Of a DNA stretch of 64,000 bases, positions 33,696 through 42,365 are shown in pieces. The DNA comes from DTKY01 sp037440765 (GTDB lineage: Bacteria > Acidobacteriota > Terriglobia > Bryobacterales > Bryobacteraceae): NCBI GenBank assembly GCA_037440765.1, contig JBBITL010000021.1, positions 8,344-72,343 of the forward strand. The letters are read 5' to 3'. How positions within the stretch are numbered: position 1 is the stretch's first letter; each line of letters starts with the position of its first letter. The position numbers and the translations under genes were made by a program. Below the pieces are notes generated by a model. That model made no database searches. It saw only the letters and a list, made by a program, of their open reading frames with translations, and was not told the DNA's origin.

Positions 33696-34967
33696 CTAGA
33701 GCACCTGCTCGGACCAGTTCTCGAGCACGCTCTTGATCTTCTGCATAAACTCGTCGGCCAGCGCGCCGTCAATCAGGCGATGGTCGAATGTGAGGCCGGT
33801 GAGCGAAACATGGCGGATGGCGATGGCGTCGTCCATGACCACAGGGGCCTTCTCCACCACGCCCACTCCCAGGATGGCCACCTGCGGCTGGCTGATAACA
33901 GGAGTGCCGAACAGGCTGCCGTTGCTGCCGAAATTCGTGACCGAGAAGGTGCCGCCATGCACCTCCTCGGGCTTCAGTTGCCGCGAGCGGGCGCGCGCGG
34001 CCAGATCCACGATGGCGCGCTGAAGCCCGAGCACATTCAACTCGTCGGCGCGGCGGATGACCGGCACGATCAGTCCGCCCTCGAGCGCGACCGCGATCCC
34101 AATGTTGATCTCGTTGTGATAGATGATGTTGTTCCCCTCGATGGATGCGTTGACGATGGGGAACGCGCGCAGCGCTTCGGCTGCGGCGCGGGTGAAGAAG
34201 GGCAGGAAGGTAAGGGAGTAGCCGTACCTGGCCTTAACCTCTTCTTTGCTGCGCTGTCGTATGCGCGCCACGCTGGTCATGTCGATGCGGTGAACGGTGG
34301 TCACATGGGCCGAAGTGCGCTTGCTCAACACCATGTGCTCGGCAATCCTGCTGCGCATGATGCTCATGGGTTCGACGCGGGCCTTGGGGGCCTCAACCCG
34401 GGGGGGCGGTGGCGCGGCTTCGCCGTGCGCAGTCGGGTGGACGGAAGGAGCGGGAGAAGGGGGGACGGGGGCCGCGGCCTGCGCCGCCATGTACGCCTCC
34501 ACGTCCTGCTTGGTGATCCGTCCTCCGGCGCCGGTGCCCTTGATCTGGCGCAGCTCGAGGTTGTGCTCGCGGGCCATTTTGCGAACCAGTGGCGAGAGCG
34601 GGCCGAGTTCCTCCTCCGAGGGTTCCCCCGCGGCAGGCGCCGGGGCGGCGGCGGGGAGAGGGGGCGAAGAGGGAATCGGGGGAGGGGGAGTGGCCGCCCC
34701 GGCGGGTTTCTGGGACGGCGCCGCGCCCTCGCCCTTCTCGTCGATGCGGGCCACCACAGTGTTGATGGCTACTGTCCGGCCTTCCTCCACCAGCACCTCG
34801 CCCAGCACACCAGCCGAAGGCGACGGGATCTCGGTATCCACCTTGTCGGTGGAGATCTCAAACAGCGGCTCGTCGCGCTCAATGCGGTCCCCCGGCTTCT
34901 TCAGCCACTTCGTAAGAGTGCCTTCCACGATGCTCTCGCCCATCTGCGGCATTACGACGTCGATCAT
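33696..34967 (-). CDS. Dihydrolipoyl acyltransferase (E2) of a 2-oxoacid dehydrogenase complex
   Basis: The 423-residue protein has one lipoyl domain (FEISTDKVDTEIPSP, lipoyl Lys42), a Pro/Ala-rich linker, a peripheral subunit-binding domain (SPLVRKMAREHNLELRQIKG, about residues 120-155), a second Pro/Ala linker and the catalytic domain ending with TFDHRLIDGALADEF, the active-site DHRxxDG motif. It transfers acyl groups from lipoamide to coenzyme A. The complex could be pyruvate, 2-oxoglutarate or branched-chain; no E1 is in the window, so no symbol is given. It overlaps the lipB gene by four bases. Confidence 0.92.
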   Translation of the reverse strand: MIDVVMPQMGESIVEGTLTKWLKKPGDRIERDEPLFEISTDKVDTEIPSPSAGVLGEVLVEEGRTVAINTVVARIDEKGEGAAPSQKPAGAATPPPPIPSSPPLPAAAPAPAAGEPSEEELGPLSPLVRKMAREHNLELRQIKGTGAGGRITKQDVEAYMAAQAAAPVPPSPAPSVHPTAHGEAAPPPPRVEAPKARVEPMSIMRSRIAEHMVLSKRTSAHVTTVHRIDMTSVARIRQRSKEEVKARYGYSLTFLPFFTRAAAEALRAFPIVNASIEGNNIIYHNEINIGIAVALEGGLIVPVIRRADELNVLGLQRAIVDLAARARSRQLKPEEVHGGTFSVTNFGSNGSLFGTPVISQPQVAILGVGVVEKAPVVMDDAIAIRHVSLTGLTFDHRLIDGALADEFMQKIKSVLENWSEQVL

Positions 34968-35611
34968 GCTGCCATCTCCATATCACGCCCGAAAACCCGG
35001 CTGAAGTTGCGCCCCAGCGATGCGACCACCTCGCCGCGCCCGGCCCGGCAGCCCAACTCCGCCATGGATGTCACGGGTCTTGAAAGCCCGCAAGGAACAA
35101 TGTACTGAAAATAGCTTAAGTCGGTGGCGTGGTTCAGCGCGAATCCGTGCGAGGTGACCCAGCGGCTGATGTGGACGCCGATCGCGGCTATCTTCTTTCC
35201 GTCCACCCAGACCCCGGTCGCGCCTGCCATCCGCTCCGCACGTATGCCGAGTTCCGCCAGGGCGCCGATCAGGACCTGTTCCACCGACCTCACGTAGGCC
35301 GCTACGTCCCTCCGCCATTCGCGCAGGTCCACAATCGGGTAACCCACCACCTGGCCTGGTCCATGATAGGTTATGTCCCCGCCGCGGTCGGTGTGATGGA
35401 ACGAAATGCCGGCGCGGCGCAGGACTTCGGGGCCGGCCAGCAGGTTCTCGACCCGCCCGTTGCGGCCGAGGGTGATCACGTGCGGATGTTCAACTATCAG
35501 CAACTGATCCGGGATCAGCCCCTGCTGGCGCTTCTCCACCAGTTCCTGTTGCAGGGCGAAGGCCTCGCTGTAGCCCATGCCTCCCAGGTCGCGCAGTTCG
35601 AAGCTAGGCAT
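34964..35611 (-). CDS. lipB: Octanoyltransferase LipB
   Basis: Transfers octanoate from acyl carrier protein to the lipoyl domain of E2-type proteins, the first step of lipoate assembly. The 215-residue protein has LLIVEHPHVITLGRNG, GGDITYHGPGQVVGYPI and the catalytic Lys region GKKIAAIGVHISRWVTSHGFALN. It is encoded between lpd and the E2 gene with overlaps at both ends (8 and 4 bases), so its own substrate protein is translated right after it. Confidence 0.95.
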   Translation of the reverse strand: MPSFELRDLGGMGYSEAFALQQELVEKRQQGLIPDQLLIVEHPHVITLGRNGRVENLLAGPEVLRRAGISFHHTDRGGDITYHGPGQVVGYPIVDLREWRRDVAAYVRSVEQVLIGALAELGIRAERMAGATGVWVDGKKIAAIGVHISRWVTSHGFALNHATDLSYFQYIVPCGLSRPVTSMAELGCRAGRGEVVASLGRNFSRVFGRDMEMAA

Positions 35612-37007
35612 TGATGGCCAGCCCGTAGACGGCGTTGAAGGCTTCCCCCACTGCCTCGGCCACGGTGGGGTGCGGGTGGATCGCGCTCATGAGGGTCTCG
35701 ACCGTGGCTTCGGCTTCCATGGCGGCCACGGCCTCGGCGATCAGGTCCGTGGCGGACGGGCCGATGATGTGCACCCCGAGGATCTCTCCGTACCGCTCAC
35801 CGGCGACCACTTTCACGAAGCCGTCGTGCCGCCCGAGGATGGTGGCTTTGCTGTTACCGAGGAACGGGAACTTGCCGACTTTGATCTTGTGGCCGCGCGC
35901 GCGGGCTTCGGCCTCGGTGAGCCCGACGCTGCCGATTTCGGGCTCCGTGTAAGTGCAACCCGGGATGCGGTCAGCCCGGAGCGGGCGGGCGGGCTTGCCC
36001 GCGATGTGTCCCACCGCAACCATGCCCTCCATGGAGGCGACGTGCGCCAGTTGAGGCGTGCCGGCCACGACGTCTCCGATGGCGTAGACCCCGGCTTCAG
36101 CGGTCTGCATCCACTGGTTGACCTTGATGGAGCCGCCCTCAAGCTCGGCCTTGGTGGATTCGAGCCCCAGGCCGGTGGTGTTCGGTTTCCGGCCCACGGC
36201 GATGAGGATCTTCTCGGCCTCCACGGTCTCGGCCTTGCCCCCTGAGGCCGTGAGGGTGAAGGCCACGCCGCCGCCGGCGGGGCTGACATTCTCTACCTTC
36301 GCTCCGGTCTCCACCCGGATGCCCGCTTTCTTGAACAGGCGGTGCAGTTCCCTGGAGATTTCCTCGTCTTCGAGCGGAACTATGCGTGGAAGCATCTCGA
36401 CCAGAGTGACCTTAGAGCCAAGCCGGTGAAATATTGAAGCGAACTCGACTCCGACCGCCCCGGCGCCCACTATTGCGAGCGAAGCGGGAACGGCGCCGAG
36501 GTTCAGTATCTCAACGTTGGTGAGTATCCTCTCGGGGCCGGCCTTGACTCCTGGAAGCGTGCGGGCCTCCGAGCCGGTGGCGACGATGACGTTCCTCGTC
36601 TCAAGCGTCTGTGCCCCGTCGCCACCCTCGACGGCGACTTTCCGGGGACCGGCCAGCCTGCCGCGGCCGCGGATCCAGTCGACCTTGTTCTTCTTCAGGA
36701 GAAACTCGATCCCCTTGGCGTGCCTGTCGACCACCTGGTTCTTGCGCTCGATGATCCTGGCGAAATCGAGGCGCGGGTTGTCGCACAGTATGCCCTGCCC
36801 GGCGCCGTGAAGAAGATCCTGCCAGAGCGAGGCCGCGTGAAGAAGGCTCTTGGTGGGGATGCAGCCCGCGTGAAGGCAGGTTCCGCCGAGCTTGGGGTCT
36901 TTCTCTACCAGGGCGGTTTTCAGGCCGTACTGGCCGGCCCTCACCGCGGCCGAGTAGCCTCCGGGGCCGCTGCCGATGATGACGAGGTCGTAGCTCATCG
37001 TCCTCAT
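35604..37007 (-). CDS. lpdA: Dihydrolipoamide dehydrogenase (E3)
   Basis: Re-oxidises dihydrolipoamide with FAD and NAD+. The 467-residue product has the FAD motif LVIIGSGPGGYSAAVRAGQY, the redox disulfide in GGTCLHAGCIPTK, the NAD motif LAIVGAGAVGVEFASIF, YAIGDVVAGTPQLAHVAS, and the C-terminal His-Glu pair in SAIHPHPTVAEAVGEA. It is first in the lpd-lipB-E2 operon. An internal ATG at 36998 could also serve as start. Confidence 0.96.
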   Translation of the reverse strand: MRTMSYDLVIIGSGPGGYSAAVRAGQYGLKTALVEKDPKLGGTCLHAGCIPTKSLLHAASLWQDLLHGAGQGILCDNPRLDFARIIERKNQVVDRHAKGIEFLLKKNKVDWIRGRGRLAGPRKVAVEGGDGAQTLETRNVIVATGSEARTLPGVKAGPERILTNVEILNLGAVPASLAIVGAGAVGVEFASIFHRLGSKVTLVEMLPRIVPLEDEEISRELHRLFKKAGIRVETGAKVENVSPAGGGVAFTLTASGGKAETVEAEKILIAVGRKPNTTGLGLESTKAELEGGSIKVNQWMQTAEAGVYAIGDVVAGTPQLAHVASMEGMVAVGHIAGKPARPLRADRIPGCTYTEPEIGSVGLTEAEARARGHKIKVGKFPFLGNSKATILGRHDGFVKVVAGERYGEILGVHIIGPSATDLIAEAVAAMEAEATVETLMSAIHPHPTVAEAVGEAFNAVYGLAINA

Positions 37008-37050
37008 GTTAGCACCGGGCCGGGGCCGGGCTCCCCTGCGCCGGGGCCCG

Positions 37051-37812
37051 CTAACGGGGGACGCTGGCCTTCATGATCAGGCCGTTCCACAAGTAGGGCA
37101 GTCCGCCTTCGCCCCTCCATTCCACCTGCTCGAAGCCCCCTTCAAACAGGGCCTGCGAGAGCGTGCCGGCGGACCAGAACTTGACGTGCCCGTAGTCCCA
37201 CAGAGGGGTGCGCAGGCCGAGGTAGCTCCGGTTGAGGACGGCCAGGGCCAGGTTCTTGAGATACCCGTGGTAAGGGGTCGACAGGACGACTATCCCGCCC
37301 GGCTTCAGGAGCCTGAAACAGTTGGCGACATACTTGCGCGGCAGCAGCACGTGCTCGATCACTTCCGAGCCGATGACGGCGTCGAAAGAGCCGTAGCCGA
37401 GGAAAGACAAGTCCTCCGTAGCGTCGGCCACGTGAAGGTCCATCTCGGGGAAGCGACTCCCCGCCAGCCTTACGCCGGAGGTCGAGATGTCGATACCGGT
37501 CAGTTTCCATCCCCGGTCGCGAAACTCGGCCAGGAACGCGCCGTTTCCGCATCCCAATTCGACGACTTTGGCCCCCGGCGGCAAGTTCTTCAAATACTCC
37601 TTGAACCGGACAGCGTAGGTTCGATGAAGTCCTGTGTCGCTTGGGATTTCAGGCGCCGCCTGGGAATAGAAGAACTCCTCCTGGGAACCCCGGAGCGACA
37701 GCCCGGCTGGCTTTTCCACCGTATGGCTGCCGCTGCCCAGCCAATACATCGTGCCCATGCCGGCGCCCAGCAGGATCAGGCACGCCGCGATGGCTATGGC
37801 GAGTCGCTTCAT
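37051..37812 (-). CDS. Membrane-anchored SAM-dependent methyltransferase
   Basis: A 253-residue protein. Residues 4-27 form a hydrophobic helix preceded by MKR, which fits an N-terminal membrane anchor. After a linker the methyltransferase domain follows: GAKVVELGCGNGAFLAEF (motif I), LTGIDISTSGV, FDAVIGSEVIEHVLLP and LLKPGGIVVLSTP. The motif set resembles UbiG-like and Coq3-like enzymes. If the orientation places the domain outside, SAM would be lacking, so an inward-facing topology is more likely. It is followed by lpdA after about 40 bases. Substrate unknown. Confidence 0.78.
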   Translation of the reverse strand: MKRLAIAIAACLILLGAGMGTMYWLGSGSHTVEKPAGLSLRGSQEEFFYSQAAPEIPSDTGLHRTYAVRFKEYLKNLPPGAKVVELGCGNGAFLAEFRDRGWKLTGIDISTSGVRLAGSRFPEMDLHVADATEDLSFLGYGSFDAVIGSEVIEHVLLPRKYVANCFRLLKPGGIVVLSTPYHGYLKNLALAVLNRSYLGLRTPLWDYGHVKFWSAGTLSQALFEGGFEQVEWRGEGGLPYLWNGLIMKASVPR

Positions 37813-37899
37813 CTCTGTCCCTCAATCGGTGAGTACGGAAGAGCGTGCGTTGATCTGGCGCACGAGCGCCAATGCCCCGGCCGCAGCCGCGGCAAACCC

Positions 37900-38910
37900 C
37901 TACGAATACCGCTTGGCCATCTCGCTGAGCGGGATGGGCGTGTAGTCGCCGGCGTGGCCGGCCTGGCCGAACTCCCGCATGCGCTGGGCGACCACCTTCT
38001 TCATGGCCTCGCGGGCCGGCTTCAGATAGTCGCGCGGGTCGAACTTCTCGGGCGTCTCGGCGAACACCCTGCGTATCGCGCCGGTCATCGCAAGACGGTT
38101 GTCGGTGTCCACGTTGACCTTGCGCACGCCGTTCTTGATGCCGAGCTGGATCTCCTCGACCGGAACGCCCCAGGTCGGCTTAAGCTTCCCGCCGTACTGG
38201 TTGATGATGTCCTGCAAATCCTTGGGGACGCTGGAGGAGCCGTGCATCACAAGGTGTACGTTGGGCAGCTTCTTGTGAATGGCGATCAGCGTGTCCATCT
38301 TGAGTGTTTCGCCGGTGGGCTTGCTGGTGAACTTGTAGGCGCCGTGGCTGGTGCCGATGGCGATGGCCAGCGCGTCCACGCCGGTCTGCTTCACGAACTC
38401 AGCCGCCTGGTCCGGGTCGGTCAGATGTTCCAGCCCGGTGCCGCCCGCGCCGTGGCCGTCCTCAATGCCGCCGAGCGTGCCGATTTCGCCCTCCACGGTG
38501 ACGCCGCTGGCGTGCGCCAGTTCCACCACCTCGCGGGTCACCTTGACGTTGTACTCGAAGCTGGAGGGGGTCTTGCCGTCCTCCATCAGCGAGCCGTCCA
38601 TCATGACGCTGGTGAAACCCTGCTCGATGGCCGACTTGCAGGTGGCCGCGCTATTGCCGTGGTCCAGGTGCATGGCCACGGGAATTTCGGGGTACAGCTC
38701 CGTGGCTGCGACCATCAGATGATAAAGAAAACGGTCCTGCGAGTAGGAGCGGGCGCCCCGGCTGGCCTGGATGATAACCGGCGACTGGGTCTCCCTGGCG
38801 GCCTCCATGATGGCCTGGATCTGCTCCATGTTGTTGACGTTGAAGGCCCCGACGCCATAGCCGCCCTTGGCGGCCTCATCCAGCAACTGTCGCATCGAAA
38901 CGAGCGGCAT
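37900..38910 (-). CDS. fba: Fructose-bisphosphate aldolase, class II
   Basis: A 336-residue zinc-dependent aldolase that splits or forms fructose 1,6-bisphosphate. The metal ligands are in MHLDHGNS and VEGEIGTLGG; the HGSSSVP segment (VMHGSSSVPKDLQD) and KVNVDTDNRLAMTGAIR complete the active site. The length and a long insertion with GHGAGGTGLEHLTDP fit the class IIB group. It is preceded by ribF after 17 bases and transcribed in the same direction. Confidence 0.95.
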   Translation of the reverse strand: MPLVSMRQLLDEAAKGGYGVGAFNVNNMEQIQAIMEAARETQSPVIIQASRGARSYSQDRFLYHLMVAATELYPEIPVAMHLDHGNSAATCKSAIEQGFTSVMMDGSLMEDGKTPSSFEYNVKVTREVVELAHASGVTVEGEIGTLGGIEDGHGAGGTGLEHLTDPDQAAEFVKQTGVDALAIAIGTSHGAYKFTSKPTGETLKMDTLIAIHKKLPNVHLVMHGSSSVPKDLQDIINQYGGKLKPTWGVPVEEIQLGIKNGVRKVNVDTDNRLAMTGAIRRVFAETPEKFDPRDYLKPAREAMKKVVAQRMREFGQAGHAGDYTPIPLSEMAKRYS

Positions 38911-38927
38911 GAATACAATCTCCTTGG

Positions 38928-39914
38928 CTACGAATTAAAGGTTTGTTCCTTCCGAGTATAGCAACCGAGCTTCCGCGCGCGGCTTACTTGCCGCCGGGCG
39001 CGTTCCACGTCCAGCAGAATCTGCGTCTTGAGCGCCTCCGGGCTCGGAAACTTGCGCTCCTCTCTCAGCCGCGTGAGAAACTCGACGCGGATGCGCCCGG
39101 GCGATGGGCCGGCCATATCCTCGAGCAGGTATGTCTCCACCGTCAGGCCGGAGCCTTCGAATGTGGGCCGGACACCGACGTTGGTCACCGAGGGCCACGT
39201 CCGCCCGTCGTCCAGGGCGGAGGTTCGCGTGACGTACACTCCAGAGGCAGGCAGCACCTCGGCCGCAGTTTGCAGGTTCAAGGTCGGAACGGTCTGGGTG
39301 GAACCTACGCCGCGTCCCCTAACGACCTGGCCAGCGAGCGAATAGGGCCGCAGCAACAGCCGCGCCGCCTTGCCCACTTCCCCCGACTCGACCAGCCTGC
39401 GGACTGCGCTGCTGCTTATCGTGCGTCCGCGCAGACTGACAGCGGGGATCACAACCGTTGCATACCCCAGTTCCCGGCCCAGTTCAAGCAAACGCTGCGC
39501 GCCTCCGGCCTGTCTGTAGCCGAAGCGGAAGTTCTCCCCCACCAGCACGGCGCGCGCTTCCAGGCGCGCCATCAGAACATCGCGGGCGAACTGCTCTGGC
39601 GACAGCCGCGAAACCTGCTCGCTGAAAGGCAGCACAAGAACCTGTTCGATGCCTTCCTCCATCATGAGCCTTGCCCGCTCATCCGGAGTGCTGAGCAGGC
39701 GCATCTGGCGGCCTTGGGCCACCACACGGGCCGGGTGGGGATCGAAAGTCATCGCCGAGGGCTTCCAGCCTTCCTTTCGGGACAGCGCCACCACGCGGCG
39801 GAGGATCTCGCGGTGTCCGGCGTGTACTCCGTCAAAAACGCCTATTGACAGGGCGCACGGGCCGAAGCGGCCCGCGGCCTCCTCCAGGCTGCGGAAGATG
39901 CGGGGAGGGGTCAT
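38928..39914 (-). CDS. ribF: Bifunctional riboflavin kinase / FAD synthetase
   Basis: Makes FMN and then FAD from riboflavin. The 328-residue protein has the N-terminal nucleotidyltransferase domain (SIGVFDGVHAGHREILRRV, FSEQVSRLSPEQFA, GENFRFGYRQAG, ISSSAVRRLVESG) and the C-terminal kinase domain (GRGVGSTQTVPTLNLQ, VTNVGVRPTF, VETYLLE). It begins directly after the stop of the metallo-hydrolase gene (TGA at 39917-39915, ATG at 39914), so these are tightly coupled. Confidence 0.95.
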   Translation of the reverse strand: MTPPRIFRSLEEAAGRFGPCALSIGVFDGVHAGHREILRRVVALSRKEGWKPSAMTFDPHPARVVAQGRQMRLLSTPDERARLMMEEGIEQVLVLPFSEQVSRLSPEQFARDVLMARLEARAVLVGENFRFGYRQAGGAQRLLELGRELGYATVVIPAVSLRGRTISSSAVRRLVESGEVGKAARLLLRPYSLAGQVVRGRGVGSTQTVPTLNLQTAAEVLPASGVYVTRTSALDDGRTWPSVTNVGVRPTFEGSGLTVETYLLEDMAGPSPGRIRVEFLTRLREERKFPSPEALKTQILLDVERARRQVSRARKLGCYTRKEQTFNS

Positions 39915-40712
39915 TCAGCCGGCCTCCCCGCGCACTGTGACTTCCAGGGTGTCGTAGGCCAGCCGCACGTGCGGCGGCAGCGCTCGCTCCGCCTCCTCGT
40001 GCAGCAGGTCGTGGCACATGTGGGTGAAATACGTCCGCGCGGGCGCGAGCTCCCGGACGTAGCCGAGCGCCTGCTCCACGGTCGAGTGCGTAGGATGCGG
40101 CCGGTTCCGCAAGGCGTCGAGGAACAGCACGTCCAGGCCGCGCAGTTTGTCCATCGACTCGGCCGGTATATCGCTCTGGTCCGTTATGTAGGCGGCGTTG
40201 CCGAAACGGTATCCGTAGATGGGCATCTTGCCGTGCCACACGGGAACCGGTGTGATCCGGAGCCCGAACAGGTTGAACGGTTCGCCGTCGATCGTATGAA
40301 TATCCAGCCGCGGGCTTGAGGACTCCCTGGGGACTCCGTCAAAGGCGTAGGAGAAAACACGGTTTATGGCCTTAATCGTCTCCATCGAGCCATAGACGGG
40401 GATGGTGACCTTCCTCAGGATGTTGATGGGGCGCACGTCGTCCAGGCCCAGCAGGTGGTCGGCGTGGCCGTGCGTGAACAGGATGGCGTCGAGGTGTTCG
40501 ATGCCGGCGCGCAGGGCCTGGGAGCGGAAATCGGGGGTGGCGTCGACAAGGACGTTGCGCCCGCCGTATTGCACGAGAACCGACGGTCGCATTCGTTTGT
40601 CGCGCGGGTCCGCTGAGGTGCACACGCGGCAGCGGCAGCCGACCATGGGGACCCCTACGCTCGTTCCCGAACCCAGTACGATGATGCGCAACGCTTGGCC
40701 GGAGGAGGACAT
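39915..40712 (-). CDS. Metallo-beta-lactamase fold hydrolase, PhnP-like
   Basis: A 265-residue metal-dependent phosphodiesterase-like protein. GSGTSVGVPMVGCRCRVCTS carries the CxCxxC zinc site typical of the PhnP/COG1235 group. The catalytic histidines are in FTHGHADHLLGLDD. The later part contains VWHGKMPIYGYR and FTHMCHDLLHEEAER. It likely hydrolyses a cyclic phosphodiester; the substrate is not known. The stop codons and starts of the DUF1844, this and ribF genes abut directly. Confidence 0.88.
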   Translation of the reverse strand: MSSSGQALRIIVLGSGTSVGVPMVGCRCRVCTSADPRDKRMRPSVLVQYGGRNVLVDATPDFRSQALRAGIEHLDAILFTHGHADHLLGLDDVRPINILRKVTIPVYGSMETIKAINRVFSYAFDGVPRESSSPRLDIHTIDGEPFNLFGLRITPVPVWHGKMPIYGYRFGNAAYITDQSDIPAESMDKLRGLDVLFLDALRNRPHPTHSTVEQALGYVRELAPARTYFTHMCHDLLHEEAERALPPHVRLAYDTLEVTVRGEAG

Positions 40713-41036
40713 CTACGCCTGCGTCGGCTTGCCCTTCTGTTCGACCGCCTGCACGTAGCGGAAGCGGAGTTCCGTCAATGAGTTATCGAGCAGTCTCTGC
40801 TCCTCAAGGGAAAGGTTGCCGCGGGTTTTCTCCTGGAGCATGGCAAGCATGTCGATGGCGTGGCGCGCCGCGCCGAGGTCCGGCTCCGGCTGCTGCTCGG
40901 GCTTGCCGAAGTGGAGAAGTCCGAGGCTGAGTTCCGCCTGTGTGCGAAAGGAAAAAACAAGGTAGTCGAAGCTGGCCGGGGGCAGCGGCATGCCCTCGGC
41001 TTCCGGGGAGGCAGCAGTGGTGTCGTTCTCGCTCAT
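40713..41036 (-). CDS. DUF1844 domain protein
   Basis: A 107-residue cytoplasmic protein with the DUF1844 pattern: PASFDYLVFSFRTQAELSLG, LLHFGKP and ARHAIDMLAMLQEKTRGNLS, ending with a helix LTELRFRYVQAVEQ. Function is unknown; the family is widespread in Acidobacteria and Deltaproteobacteria. Its stop is immediately followed by the ATG of the metallo-hydrolase gene. pyrC lies 42 bases upstream. Confidence 0.85.
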   Translation of the reverse strand: MSENDTTAASPEAEGMPLPPASFDYLVFSFRTQAELSLGLLHFGKPEQQPEPDLGAARHAIDMLAMLQEKTRGNLSLEEQRLLDNSLTELRFRYVQAVEQKGKPTQA

Positions 41037-41078
41037 GGGCGACTCTCATTGTATCCGGCGCGGGTGGAGGCTTGCGAC

Positions 41079-42365
41079 TCAGGGTCTGCGCCAGACCACT
41101 TCGCCGCCCACGATGGTGGCCACCGGGCCCCCGCGGAAGGCGCGCCCGCCCCAGGGGGTGTTGCGGCTCTTGGAGAAGGACTTATCAAGGTCGTAGGTCC
41201 AGACCAGGTCCGGGCTGAACACGGTCACATCGCCCGGGGCGCCGGGCGCCAGCCGGCCCCGGTCCAGGTTCAGAATGCGGGCGGGCCCGAGTGTGAACAT
41301 CTCAACCAGCCGCGGCAGGGTTATCCTGCCAGAGTGATAGAGGGTCTCCAGGGCCACCCCCAGGGCTGTCTCCAGGCCGATGATGCCGAACGGACAGCGC
41401 TCGTACTCCTGCATCTTCTCGCTGCCGGCGTGCGGGGCATGGTCGGTGGCAATGGCGTCCACCACGCCCGCGGCAATGGCGTCCACCAACGCCGCCACAT
41501 CGGCACGCGATCTCAGCGGCGGCTTCATCTTGTAATTGCTGTCGTAAGCCGGCATGTCCACATCGGCCAGCGACATATGGTGCGGCGTCGCCTCGCAGGT
41601 CACCAGGACGCCCCTGGCTCTGGCCTGAGCCACCATCTCGATGGAGCGTCTTGTGGAGATGTGCGCCACGTGGTACGGAGCGCCCGTATACTCGGCCAGC
41701 AACAGGTCGCGCGCCACGATGATTTCCTCTGAACAGGAGGGAATCCCACGCAGCCCGAGCCTGGTTGACTCGACCCCCTCGTGCATGTCGCCGCCGGCGC
41801 TGAGGTTGATGTCTTCACAGTGCTGTATGACAGGCAGGCCGAACGCGCTGGCGGTTTCCAGGGCGCGCCTCATCACGCGGGCGTTCATCACGGGCCGGCC
41901 GTCGTCGGAGACTGCCACCGCGCCGGCCTTCTTCATCGAGCCCATCTCTGCCAGCGCCTCTCCCGCGCTCTCCTTGGTGATGGAGCCGACCGGGAAGACG
42001 TTCACCAGGGAATGGCGGCTGGCGCGCTCCACGATGTAGCTGGTCACCGTGGGATTGTCGTTCACCGGCGACGTGTTGGGCATGGGGCAGACCGACGTGA
42101 AGCCGCCGGCCGCCGCGGCGCGCGAGCCCGTCTCAATGGTTTCGGCGTGCGTGAAGCCCGGCTCCCGCAGGTGCACGTGCATGTCGATAAAACCGGGCGT
42201 CACGACCAGGCCCCCGGCCTCGAAGACCTTGGCGCCGGGGCACGCGAGGCCGGCGCCAACCTCGGCTATCAGCCCGCCGCGGATCAGCACATCCGCGTTC
42301 CCGTCACGGCCGCTCGCGGGATCGATCACTCTTCCGTTCCTGATCAAAAGTTCCGGCATACTCAC
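41079..42365 (-). CDS. pyrC: Dihydroorotase
   Basis: Cyclises carbamoyl-aspartate to dihydroorotate in pyrimidine synthesis. The 428-residue product is a type I enzyme: zinc-binding HVHLREPGFTHAETIETG, GGFTSVCPMPNTSPVNDN, and late TDHAPHAGSEK with the catalytic Asp, ending GRAFRGGPVATIVGGEVV. Its start overlaps the end of pyrB by four bases, as in many pyrBC operons. Confidence 0.95.
   Translation of the reverse strand: MSMPELLIRNGRVIDPASGRDGNADVLIRGGLIAEVGAGLACPGAKVFEAGGLVVTPGFIDMHVHLREPGFTHAETIETGSRAAAAGGFTSVCPMPNTSPVNDNPTVTSYIVERASRHSLVNVFPVGSITKESAGEALAEMGSMKKAGAVAVSDDGRPVMNARVMRRALETASAFGLPVIQHCEDINLSAGGDMHEGVESTRLGLRGIPSCSEEIIVARDLLLAEYTGAPYHVAHISTRRSIEMVAQARARGVLVTCEATPHHMSLADVDMPAYDSNYKMKPPLRSRADVAALVDAIAAGVVDAIATDHAPHAGSEKMQEYERCPFGIIGLETALGVALETLYHSGRITLPRLVEMFTLGPARILNLDRGRLAPGAPGDVTVFSPDLVWTYDLDKSFSKSRNTPWGGRAFRGGPVATIVGGEVVWRRP

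Noticed and set aside
33513..35108. 531-codon plus-strand frame opposite the Gfo/Idh, E2 and lipB genes
   Set aside because: Antisense shadow spanning three real genes, with low-complexity composition.
37006..38961. 651-codon plus-strand frame opposite the methyltransferase and fba genes
   Set aside because: Antisense shadow: no motif, no start context, and both minus-strand genes are certain.
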